Below, piece after piece: positions 1 to 7,511 of a stretch of 43,168 bases of DNA. The position numbers and the translations under genes were made by a program. Location of the stretch: assembly GCA_030587605.1 (NCBI GenBank), contig JAUQYT010000016.1:1-43168 (forward strand), given 5' to 3'. The notes beneath the pieces are model-generated. The model had not been told where the DNA came from. It saw nothing but the letters and a program-made list of their open reading frames with translations, and did not search any database. Position 1 is the first letter of the stretch. Every line of letters begins with the position of its first letter. This stretch comes from Candidatus Njordarchaeum guaymasense (lineage in GTDB: Archaea > Asgardarchaeota > Njordarchaeia > Njordarchaeales > Njordarchaeaceae).

Positions 1-45
1 CTGGAACGTGTAGGTTGCATGCGACGGCGGTGGTGAGTTTGAGAT

Positions 46-966
46 ATGGGCTCTTTTGTTGGCGGAACCCCTTACAGAGTATTCTTTGGAGATAGCAGGA
101 GAATGGATGACGTTGACGACAGATCAGTTCACCTGATGGTGACGTCTCCACCCTACCCGATGATAGAAATGTGGGACCAGCAGTTCAGAAACATTGACGA
201 AAAGATAGATCAATTATGGACCAAGATGAACCGAGAAGGGAGCTGCGACAAACAAGAGGAAACCTTGGGCGGGATCTATAATCTGATGCACGAGAATCTA
301 GCTCAGGTATGGAGCGAAACTTACCGGGTCTTGGTTGACGGAGGGATAGCCTGCGTCAACATAGGAGACGCGACAAGAAACATCAATGGCATCTTCAGGT
401 TGTTTCCCAACCATGCGAAAGTCGTCGAGCACTGCGAGAAGATCGGGTTTGTGTCGCTTCCTTACATCTTGTGGAAGAAGCCCACAACGAAACCCAAGTA
501 TAAGGGAAAGGGAGCTTTCCTCGGTTCAGGCATGTTGCCACCAAACGCCTATGTCACACTCGACTGCGAGTTCATCCTAATATTCAGGAAAGGTGGTCCA
601 AGACGGTTCACTCCTAAGGACCCGGCGCGGTACGAGAGCAGGTATACTAAGCAGGAGAGAGACAAGTGGTTCACCCAGATATGGGACGTGATAGGGACAA
701 AACAATTTCTCTCGGAAGTTGAGAGAAGAGCAGCTGCCTTCCCGGAGGAGATACCGAGAAGACTAATGCGAATGTTTTCTGTTGTCGGCGACACGGTTCT
801 TGACCCCTTCCTAGGGACGGGAACCACCCTCAAGGTCGCCATGGAGCTCGGCAGAAACATGATCGGTTACGAGATCGACAAGGAATTCAAGAGAATAGTG
901 GAGAGAGAGACCCACGCCACCAAAGCAAAGTCGCTGGGAGCAAAAGTGGAACTTGTAAATAGATGA
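46..966 (+). CDS. Orphan site-specific DNA methyltransferase, N4/N6 family (beta motif order)
   Basis: This is an S-adenosylmethionine-dependent amino-methyltransferase of the N4-cytosine/N6-adenine DNA methylase family, 306 aa. The catalytic motif TSPPYP lies near the N-terminus (residues 33-38) and the AdoMet-binding motif DPFLGTGTT lies near the C-terminus (253-261). The catalytic motif therefore precedes the cofactor motif, as in beta-class enzymes. A Ser/Thr before PPY is typical of N4-cytosine enzymes, so m4C is the more likely product. The FPEEIPRRLM stretch (about 232-241) is common in this family. A GGTGGTGAG ribosome site precedes the ATG by about 9 nt. No restriction endonuclease is adjacent inside the window, but the left flank is cut off, so a partner upstream cannot be excluded. 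Confidence 0.9.
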   Translation: MGSFVGGTPYRVFFGDSRRMDDVDDRSVHLMVTSPPYPMIEMWDQQFRNIDEKIDQLWTKMNREGSCDKQEETLGGIYNLMHENLAQVWSETYRVLVDGGIACVNIGDATRNINGIFRLFPNHAKVVEHCEKIGFVSLPYILWKKPTTKPKYKGKGAFLGSGMLPPNAYVTLDCEFILIFRKGGPRRFTPKDPARYESRYTKQERDKWFTQIWDVIGTKQFLSEVERRAAAFPEEIPRRLMRMFSVVGDTVLDPFLGTGTTLKVAMELGRNMIGYEIDKEFKRIVERETHATKAKSLGAKVELVNR

Positions 967-1006
967 GGGGTAGAATGCAGAGCATTTTCCCGAAGAAGGC
1001 TCCAAA

Positions 1007-1786
1007 CTATGCAGTGCGTTTTTTCAAATCAAACTCAATATTCCATCCTTTCCTTGTGTAGGGCGTCCGTTTACCTGAGAAAGGACTTCTTCGCATCTTC
1101 TTTATCTGAACGAAGTTTCTAGCATTAGTTTCTCCGATTTCGCTCCCACTGAACTCTATTACGCCGTCCAACAGGCGCTCGAAGGATTCTACTTCGTTTG
1201 CTGCATGCATCCCAGGGAAGAGTATCGCCATCGTAGTACACCCTGCGATCTTGTGCAAAGGCAAAAGTCCAAGTAGCAAGTTCCAAGATTTCTGAAAGCC
1301 AGCAACAGTCACTAGCGTCGAAAAGCTATCTATAACCATCCTGATCCTGTCTTTGTAGCCCTCCTCACTAGAGGTCAGTAGTAGCTTTCGAATCTCATCG
1401 AGAAGCTTAACTGTGTTACTCGGACTATCAATAGTTATGTCGGCCTCGTTTGCCAAGGACTGGGCAGTCACCCCAGCATAACCCGAGAATGCGTCAACAA
1501 CGGTCAACAAACCAGAATTCTTGCGGGATAAGAGATCAAGGCCCACGAGGGGAGTAACGCCGAAGTATTCTCTTGCCCCATGCTCGGTAAGAACAAGAAC
1601 TCCTCGTTCGCCATTTAGGAATCCGTCATTGAGGAATTTCAGGCAGAGAAAGAAACTCGGGAAGTTACTTTTTTCCGCCCCTGTCTCTTCGACAAGGACA
1701 ATAACGCTGCGGGAGACACCTCCGCTACAAAGGTAATCAATATCACCAACACCCGTACGTGCGTTCAGACTGTCTGACTTACTCAC
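1007..1786 (-). CDS. KaiC-like RecA-fold protein with altered P-loop
   Basis: About 259 aa related to archaeal KaiC/RadA-type ATPases. The N-terminal TGVGDIDYLCSGGV matches the KaiC-family opening (TGI..LD.LL.GG). The Walker A region reads ETGAEKSNF (about residues 34-42): the Lys-Ser pair is kept, but the Gly before Lys is Glu. The Walker-B-like strand is IRMVIDSFS, so the Asp is present there. ATP binding is therefore possible but doubtful. I chose the GTG at 1786 because a GGGGGAG site sits about 5 nt upstream; a GTG two codons earlier overlaps that site. It diverges from the acyl-CoA dehydrogenase gene and converges on the methyltransferase. Function unknown; such proteins are often signalling or scaffold partners. 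Confidence 0.75.
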   Translation of the reverse strand: MSKSDSLNARTGVGDIDYLCSGGVSRSVIVLVEETGAEKSNFPSFFLCLKFLNDGFLNGERGVLVLTEHGAREYFGVTPLVGLDLLSRKNSGLLTVVDAFSGYAGVTAQSLANEADITIDSPSNTVKLLDEIRKLLLTSSEEGYKDRIRMVIDSFSTLVTVAGFQKSWNLLLGLLPLHKIAGCTTMAILFPGMHAANEVESFERLLDGVIEFSGSEIGETNARNFVQIKKMRRSPFSGKRTPYTRKGWNIEFDLKKRTA

Positions 1787-1844
1787 TAACACTCCCCCAA
1801 TTAACCGAAGATCTGACCAACTACCCTAGTACGATACAAGAAGT

Positions 1845-1856
1845 AAAAAGCTTTTT
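1845..1856. repeat. 12-bp AT-rich perfect palindrome in a divergent promoter region
   Basis: The sequence AAAAAGCTTTTT is a perfect palindrome between the divergent KaiC-like gene and the acyl-CoA dehydrogenase gene. It lies about 60-70 nt upstream of the KaiC-like start, so it may overlap that gene's core promoter. It is short and AT-rich, so it may be chance. Confidence 0.3.
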
Positions 1857-1876
1857 GCAGTAGAGGGTCGCAAGGA

Positions 1877-1884
1877 TTTATTAA
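1877..1884 (+). promoter_or_regulatory. Probable TATA box for the acyl-CoA dehydrogenase gene
   Basis: TTTATTAA lies about 55 nt before the ATG at 1937, which predicts a transcript start near 1905-1910 and a leader of about 30 nt that contains a GAGGTG ribosome site. Two copies of AGAATCTG (1893-1900 and 1917-1924) with a related AGAATATT between them (1903-1910) follow the box. Confidence 0.4.
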
Positions 1885-1936
1885 TGATGCTGAGAATCTG
1901 CGAGAATATTCAAGACAGAATCTGAGGTGGAAGTAT

Positions 1937-3103
1937 ATGATCGATTTCCAACTGACTGAAGAACAGATAGCCTTGCGTGATAAGGCGAGGAAATTCGCCC
2001 TCGAAGACGTGCTTCCAGTCTCGAAGCAGTATGACAAAACCGGTGAGTTCCCAAGAGAGGTCATCGAGAAAGCATTCAAAGCTGGTCTCATGAATCTAGG
2101 TATTCCCAAGAAGTACGGTGGACTAGGCTACGGGTCCATGGAATCGGTACTTGTTGTGGAGGAGATGGCTGCTGCCTGCGCCGGCATGACTACATCCATA
2201 TATGTAAACGATCTTGGACTTGAGCCCATTGTTCTCATGGGTACCGATGCGCAGAAACGCAAGTTTCTCACCCCACTCACCGAGCAACTTCGGTTCATAA
2301 GCTTCGCAACCAGTGAACCAGGAATGGGGTCTGATGTCGCAGGCATCCAAGCCACGTTTGATCGAGAAGGTAACGACTATATTCTGAACGGCAACAAATT
2401 CTTCATTACTAACGCCGACGTCGCAGATTTCTACGTCATCTTTGCTCGCGCAAAGGGAACAAAGCGGCACCAAGGTATATCTGGTTTCGTTGTTCCCCGC
2501 GGAATTGAAGGGTTGTCTACGGGCAAGCCGCTTGAGAAACTTGGTCATCGAGCTTCTGATACGGGTGTCATCATGCTCCGCAGTGTTCACGTCCCAGCTG
2601 AGAACCTTATTGGTGGAGAGGGCAACGGGTTCTTCTTGGCTATGCTCACCTTTATGCACACTCGACCAGCAATAGGCGCAATGGCTACAGGATTATCCCG
2701 TTCAGCCATGGAATACGCAATAAACTACGCTAAGCAACGTGAAGCCTTCGAACAAAGGATCTCGAGTTTCCAAACCATTCAACAAATGGTAGCCGACATG
2801 TACGCCCGCATAGAAGCAATGCGACTACTAACATGGAAGTCCGCCTGGCTTCTCGACCACGACCAAGACGCCAATCTAGCTTCCAGCTGCGCGAAACTCG
2901 TCGGGTCAGAAGATGCAATGCGGATCGCCACAGATGCCCTTCAGATTTATGGCGGAAGAGGGTACCTTGAAAGCTACGCTATCGCAAAGCTCTTCCGGGA
3001 CGCTAAACTATACCAGATTTATGAGGGCACATCACAAGTCCAGCGGTATGTTATCTCCCGTTACTTGTTTAAGGAATACAAGCCTGTCATGACAGGGTTC
3101 TAG
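1937..3103 (+). CDS. Acyl-CoA dehydrogenase (FAD-dependent)
   Basis: 388 aa, full length for the family. It oxidises an acyl-CoA to the trans-2-enoyl-CoA and passes electrons to an ETF-type acceptor. The N-terminal helical domain starts MIDFQLTEEQIALRDKARKF. The central beta domain has FATSEPGMGSDVAG (FAD and substrate contacts), and the C-terminal helical domain has KQREAFEQRISSFQTIQQMVADM. The catalytic base position is intact in IYEGTSQVQRY (Glu363), as in short- and medium-chain enzymes. The start is supported by GAGGTG about 8 nt upstream. Chain-length preference cannot be read from the sequence. With the second dehydrogenase and the acyl-CoA ligase in this window it supports beta-oxidation or branched-chain catabolism. 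Confidence 0.95.
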   Translation: MIDFQLTEEQIALRDKARKFALEDVLPVSKQYDKTGEFPREVIEKAFKAGLMNLGIPKKYGGLGYGSMESVLVVEEMAAACAGMTTSIYVNDLGLEPIVLMGTDAQKRKFLTPLTEQLRFISFATSEPGMGSDVAGIQATFDREGNDYILNGNKFFITNADVADFYVIFARAKGTKRHQGISGFVVPRGIEGLSTGKPLEKLGHRASDTGVIMLRSVHVPAENLIGGEGNGFFLAMLTFMHTRPAIGAMATGLSRSAMEYAINYAKQREAFEQRISSFQTIQQMVADMYARIEAMRLLTWKSAWLLDHDQDANLASSCAKLVGSEDAMRIATDALQIYGGRGYLESYAIAKLFRDAKLYQIYEGTSQVQRYVISRYLFKEYKPVMTGF

Positions 3104-3231
3104 CACAGCGCATAGGATTCGCAGGTAAACTCAAAGCAACCGAGATTCGCGTAACCACTTGCAAAGCAGGAGACATCACGATCCAACAGAAGTACTGATA
3201 GGACCTGTGGCGACTGCGATGAAAGGTGAGA

Positions 3232-4224
3232 TCACTTCTCTCGAAGGCAGGCAACATAGTGGTTAGGTGATACCTTCACTAATTCGGGCTCCGTCTTTAG
3301 ACACTCCTTGGACGGAGACTTGCATCGCGTGTGGAATCGGCAACCAGACGGAATGTCTATTGCAGAAGGAACCTCACCCTTGAGTTCAACCTCACGTCGT
3401 CTCCGCTCGGGATCAGGGACAGGTATCGCCGATAGTAGAGCTTGAGTATATGGATGCAAAGGTTTCGAGAACATCTCAGTCTTATCTCCTAACTCAATTA
3501 TCTTCCCAAGGTACATTATCGCGATTCTGTCGGAGATATACTTGGCGACAGCTAGATCATGCGTGATGAAGAGAAACGTAAGTCCCAGCTCCTTTCGCAG
3601 CTTCATTAGGAGGTCAATTATCGTCGTTCTGATCGAAACGTCGATCATCGAGACTGGTTCATCCGCAACGATGAACTCCGGGTCCAGGATGAGTGACCTG
3701 GCTATCGCTGCACGCTGTCTCTGCCCACCACTAAACTGATGTGGATATAGGTCAATAAACTGTTCCCCCGGCGACAAGCCAACTCGCTCAAGCATCTGCA
3801 AAACTCTTTTCCTCTTCTTAGCTTCGCCTCTCACCAAACCGTGGATGCGCAGAGGGTGACCTATCGCATCCCCGATGCTCATGCGCGGGCTGAATGAGGC
3901 ATAAGGATCCTGGAATATCATCTGGAACTTTCTTCTTAGCAACCTGACGTGGCGGCCTTCTAGGTTTGTGATGTCTTCTCCTTTGAAGAATATCTTGCCA
4001 GATGTCAGAGAAAGCAACTTCAAAACAAGTCTGCCTGTTGTTGTTTTCCCGCAGCCACTTTCGCCTGCTAACGTGAACACTTCTCCCTTGTCAATGGAGA
4101 AACTCACGTCATCAACCGCTCTAACGAATCTCTTGGTTCTGGCGAACAGTTTCTCCAGGAAGCCCTTCTCCACTGGGAAATACTTCTTGAGGTGTTCAAC
4201 TCTGAGAATCTCGGTTTGCACCAT
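3232..4224 (-). CDS. Opp/Dpp-type ABC importer, ATP-binding protein (OppF/DppF-like)
   Basis: About 330 aa. This is the second nucleotide-binding subunit of a peptide/nickel/oligosaccharide-type importer. Walker A is GESGCGKTT, the signature is FSGGQRQR, and Walker B is FIVADEP. The C-terminal oligopeptide-transporter extension holds four cysteines (GCRFHTRC..., EC, AC), which in some relatives bind an Fe-S cluster. The open frame runs further upstream into the previous gene, but ATG 4224 (MVQTEILRVEHLKKYF) has a GGGGGAG site inside the 3' end of that gene and starts 5 nt after its stop, so the two are translationally coupled. Confidence 0.93.
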   Translation of the reverse strand: MVQTEILRVEHLKKYFPVEKGFLEKLFARTKRFVRAVDDVSFSIDKGEVFTLAGESGCGKTTTGRLVLKLLSLTSGKIFFKGEDITNLEGRHVRLLRRKFQMIFQDPYASFSPRMSIGDAIGHPLRIHGLVRGEAKKRKRVLQMLERVGLSPGEQFIDLYPHQFSGGQRQRAAIARSLILDPEFIVADEPVSMIDVSIRTTIIDLLMKLRKELGLTFLFITHDLAVAKYISDRIAIMYLGKIIELGDKTEMFSKPLHPYTQALLSAIPVPDPERRRREVELKGEVPSAIDIPSGCRFHTRCKSPSKECLKTEPELVKVSPNHYVACLREK

Positions 4225-4229
4225 TTGGA

Positions 4230-5198
4230 CTATTCTCCCCCATATAGAAAGCACCGAACGAGGTGACCTTTTCCAACTTCGACTATGACAGGATCTCTTT
4301 CGCGACAGACTTTCATGACGTGAGGGCAACGAGGCCAGAAATGGCATCCTTTCGGCAAGTCGACCATGCTTGGAGGGCTACCAGTGATCGCCTTCAACTT
4401 CTGATCCTTCAGCTCGATATTTGGTATCGATCTGATAAGTCCTTGAGTATACGGATGCTTCGGGTCCTTACCTAGTTCCATGGCGGACGCGTATTCAACT
4501 AACTGCCCCGCATACATCACGGCGACCCTGTCACACCTCTCAAGAACTATACTCAAGTCATGAGTTATTAGGATAAGCGACATCTTGAACTGGTCGCGAA
4601 GACCCTGAAGCAGGTCGAGTATCTTTGACTGAACAATAACATCTAGGGCAGTAGTTGGTTCATCCGCGATAACCAAGCTCGGGTTCAGTGTTATCGCCAG
4701 ACCTATCATGACGCGTTGCCTCATTCCTCCACTTAGTTGATGTGGATAGTCATCAACGCGTTCAGGTTGAATTCGTATGCTACTCAGAACCTTCCTGGCG
4801 CGTTGAAGCGCCTCTTCCTTGCTTATACGCGGATCATGAGTCCGTATTAACTCAACAAAGTGGTCGCCCACCCTCATGACAGGGTTCAAGGACATCATCG
4901 GGTCTTGAAACACATATGATATCCTGCTTCCCCGCACGCCCCGCATTTCCTGTTCCCTGAGAGCCAGTATGTCTATCTCCTTCAGATGTACGCTTCCCGC
5001 AACAATCCTGCCAGGTGGTGGGGTGAGACGAACTAGAGACAACCCCAATGTAGATTTTCCTGAGCCTGATTCCCCGACTAGACCCAGGATCTCAGAGTAA
5101 TCCATCGAGAAAGATGCTTTTTCTACTGCGCGGATGGTTCCACTCGCGGTCGGATAATCGACTGTTAGGGCGTCCACGCTTAACAAGGATGGTTGCAT
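4230..5198 (-). CDS. Opp/Dpp-type ABC importer, ATP-binding protein (OppD/DppD-like)
   Basis: 322 aa. First ATPase subunit of the importer. Walker A is GESGSGKSTLG, the signature is LSGGMRQRVMIG, and Walker B is LVIADEPTTALD. The C-terminal extension again carries the cysteine set (GCHFWPRC, VC, RC). It starts 6 nt after the permease stop on the minus strand, and its last codons supply the ribosome site of the next gene. The pair forms a heterodimer on the cytoplasmic face in this family. Confidence 0.94.
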   Translation of the reverse strand: MQPSLLSVDALTVDYPTASGTIRAVEKASFSMDYSEILGLVGESGSGKSTLGLSLVRLTPPPGRIVAGSVHLKEIDILALREQEMRGVRGSRISYVFQDPMMSLNPVMRVGDHFVELIRTHDPRISKEEALQRARKVLSSIRIQPERVDDYPHQLSGGMRQRVMIGLAITLNPSLVIADEPTTALDVIVQSKILDLLQGLRDQFKMSLILITHDLSIVLERCDRVAVMYAGQLVEYASAMELGKDPKHPYTQGLIRSIPNIELKDQKLKAITGSPPSMVDLPKGCHFWPRCPHVMKVCRERDPVIVEVGKGHLVRCFLYGGE

Positions 5199-5204
5199 AG
5201 GTAT

Positions 5205-6098
5205 TTACTCACCCCTTTCCCGTAGTTTCGGATTGAAGATTTCACCCAGTCCCTCGCCCATCAAAGTAAATCCCATAGCTAAGAGAACGATCATTATCCC
5301 AGGAAAAGCTATGACCCACCAGGCTCCAACGGGAAGAAGAGTTCTACCGACGGTCAAATCCCGGCCCCAATCTGGAATGTCCACTTCAAGACCTAGACCA
5401 ATGAATGTTAAGCCGGCTGCTGTGAGAATCGCGTCTGCAAAGTTTATGGTTGCCACAGAAATGATTGATGGGACAACGTTGGGCATAATGTAGCGGAAGA
5501 GAACAGTTGAACTGTTGGCGCCAATTGAGCGCGCAGCTTCCGTATACGGAATCTCCTTTATGGTCAACACCTGACTTCGAATCACTCTGAAGTATGAAGG
5601 AACGTAGACCACAGCGATCGAGAGAGCCATATTAACAACGCCTCTCCCAAGTACGGAAGCTATTGCTATCGCCAACACTAGCCCAGGAAAAGCGTACATG
5701 CTATCCATGATCAAGCTTACGGTTCTATCGAGTTTGCCACCCAGATATGATGAAAACAGACCGATTGGCATCCCTATCATCAAGCAGACTGCCACCGAAA
5801 GAAGAGCCACCTGAATCATTATTCCTCCACCACAGAGGACCCTGCTTAGCATATCTTGTCCTAATTGATTGGTGCCAAGAGGGTATTGAGGATCCGGAGG
5901 AGACAAGAGCGGACCTACGTTTATCGCCGCTGGGTCATATGGTGTTATCCACGGCGAAATTACCGTAATCAAGATTATCGTGAGGACCGTCACTAAACCC
6001 ATGATTATCATCCATCCAGCTGATCCTCTCTTAGCCAGTGAACTCAGTCCCGGTATGATGCTTGAAAGCATGGGCTTTCTGTGTTGTTGGCTTCTCAT
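5205..6098 (-). CDS. Opp/Dpp-type ABC importer, permease (OppC/DppC-like)
   Basis: 297 aa, about six membrane segments, with the first near residues 28-52 (WMIIMGLVTVLTIILITVIS). It has the OppC N-terminal feature PLGTNQLGQDMLSRVLCGG and the cytoplasmic coupling loop EAARSIGANSSTVLFRYIMPN, which contacts the ATPases. It lies 14 nt after the other permease gene and is part of a tight minus-strand operon. Confidence 0.94.
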   Translation of the reverse strand: MRSQQHRKPMLSSIIPGLSSLAKRGSAGWMIIMGLVTVLTIILITVISPWITPYDPAAINVGPLLSPPDPQYPLGTNQLGQDMLSRVLCGGGIMIQVALLSVAVCLMIGMPIGLFSSYLGGKLDRTVSLIMDSMYAFPGLVLAIAIASVLGRGVVNMALSIAVVYVPSYFRVIRSQVLTIKEIPYTEAARSIGANSSTVLFRYIMPNVVPSIISVATINFADAILTAAGLTFIGLGLEVDIPDWGRDLTVGRTLLPVGAWWVIAFPGIMIVLLAMGFTLMGEGLGEIFNPKLRERGE

Positions 6099-6112
6099 CG
6101 TTCTGTTTCCTC

Positions 6113-7345
6113 CTATAGCCTGACCCGTGGATCAAGGTAGGCGTAAAGTAAGTCAACCACCAAACTTACTATCATTACTAGAACGCCGAAAATGATCACT
6201 GCACTTTGTATTGCCGTGTAGTCGCGGAAGTTGATGCGGTCGACGATGTATCTACCTAGGCCAGGCCAGTTGAAGGTCGTCTCTGTGAGGACGGCTCCCC
6301 CAAGTAATGCAGCAAATTGGAGACCTATCATTGTGAGTATGGGAAGGAATGCGTTTCTAAGAGCATACCCATAAGTCACCGTTCTTCCCCTAAGCCCTCT
6401 GGCTTTGGCAGCGGTGACAAAGTCGAGCCGCAAAGTCTCAATCATGTTGGTCCTTGTCAGTCTGAGGAAGACGCCTGACAACACTATACCAAGAGTTAGA
6501 GCTGGTAGAAAGAGATACCTGAAGGACTCAACGAATTTGTAAATGCTTCCTTCGAGAAGACTGTCAATGGTGTATAACCCTGTTCTTATTCTTAGACCCC
6601 CTATCGACGTGAAGTACCATGCCCCTAAAGCCCAAAGGAACCAAGTTGCAAGGAAAGCCATGAAGGAGATCATTAAGTCTCTTCTTTGAAGTTTCTCATG
6701 TTTCCTTTTGAAAAGTACGATACATATTGCAAGAGGCACTAGTCCTGCCAAAGAGGATAGTAGGAATTGAGGAAGGAATCCTCCCTGTGGCGGTGAAAGG
6801 GGAATGTTCAATCCTTCAGGATCCATCGCCGGGGGAGCTCTTCCCCCAACCGGAAACAAGCCAAGCCATATACAGAGTACCATTTGAAATATCATGCCTA
6901 GGAAGAATACTGGAAGGGCATACGTGGCTATCCCGGTGATTCTTATTGCGTGATCCTTGGGCGTGTTGTATACCTGTGCTGATTTCGCACCAAGGAATAT
7001 TCCGATCAGAGCGGCGATAACAGTTGCGTAGATTGCCAGTTCAAGGGTTGCAGGGAACGCGGAGAAGATCTGCTGGGCGACAGGGCTATAGTCCTGCATA
7101 GATTTCCCCAGGTCTCCGGTAAAGAAACCCACGATGTAGTTGAGAAATTGAATCAATAGCGGTTGATCCAAGCCCAGGGTGCGCCTCATCGATTCAAGCT
7201 GCTCTGGGGTGACACTCCTTTCAAAATGAAGTAAAACGGGGTCTCCAGGCAGGACCCTTATGATCAGAAACACAATTGATATCAGCAGAAGTATCATGGG
7301 GATCATAAGGATTATTCTCGTAATCACATACGAACGCAAGCCCAC
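6113..7345 (-). CDS. Opp/Dpp-type ABC importer, permease (OppB/DppB-like)
   Basis: 410 aa, longer than the usual 310-340. The N-terminus has the OppB features VLPGDPVLLHF and QPLLIQFLNYIVGFFTGDLG, and the coupling loop AAKARGLRGRTVTYGYALRNAFLPI is present. The extra length comes from an insert between about residues 170 and 280. That insert adds a hydrophobic pair of segments and an external loop (GGLRIRTGLYTIDSLLEGS), seen in some archaeal relatives. Start is GTG 7345 with GGTG about 9 nt upstream. The preceding 166 nt hold two T-tracts that separate it from the binding-protein gene. Confidence 0.92.
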   Translation of the reverse strand: MGLRSYVITRIILMIPMILLLISIVFLIIRVLPGDPVLLHFERSVTPEQLESMRRTLGLDQPLLIQFLNYIVGFFTGDLGKSMQDYSPVAQQIFSAFPATLELAIYATVIAALIGIFLGAKSAQVYNTPKDHAIRITGIATYALPVFFLGMIFQMVLCIWLGLFPVGGRAPPAMDPEGLNIPLSPPQGGFLPQFLLSSLAGLVPLAICIVLFKRKHEKLQRRDLMISFMAFLATWFLWALGAWYFTSIGGLRIRTGLYTIDSLLEGSIYKFVESFRYLFLPALTLGIVLSGVFLRLTRTNMIETLRLDFVTAAKARGLRGRTVTYGYALRNAFLPILTMIGLQFAALLGGAVLTETTFNWPGLGRYIVDRINFRDYTAIQSAVIIFGVLVMIVSLVVDLLYAYLDPRVRL

Positions 7346-7384
7346 TTTTCACGACACCTTCTCTTTTAATGTGACATATTCACC

Positions 7385-7428
7385 TTAAAAAAAGAGATCC
7401 CTATGAAATCTCTATTTAAAAAAAGAGA
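7385..7428 (-). terminator. Twin T-tract terminators between binding protein and permease genes
   Basis: The 13-mer TTAAAAAAAGAGA occurs twice on the plus strand (7385-7397 and 7416-7428), so the minus strand carries TCTCTTTTTTTAA twice, 31 nt apart. They lie 84-127 nt after the stop of the binding-protein gene. T-tracts are the usual archaeal termination signal. I infer partial termination that lets the binding protein be made in excess over the membrane parts. The same AT-rich DNA could also hold a TATA box for the permease gene. Confidence 0.55.
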
Positions 7429-7511
7429 GGGAAATTTTAGGATTTCACAATCTATCTCTGTAGTTGCCTATCTGGCGCCAAATATTATCATAGGTGCCGA
7501 CAGTTATGCGG

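Noticed and set aside
2123..2659. 178-codon minus-strand frame inside the acyl-CoA dehydrogenase gene
   Set aside because: It is antisense to a full-length enzyme with all motifs, and its translation shows no family features.
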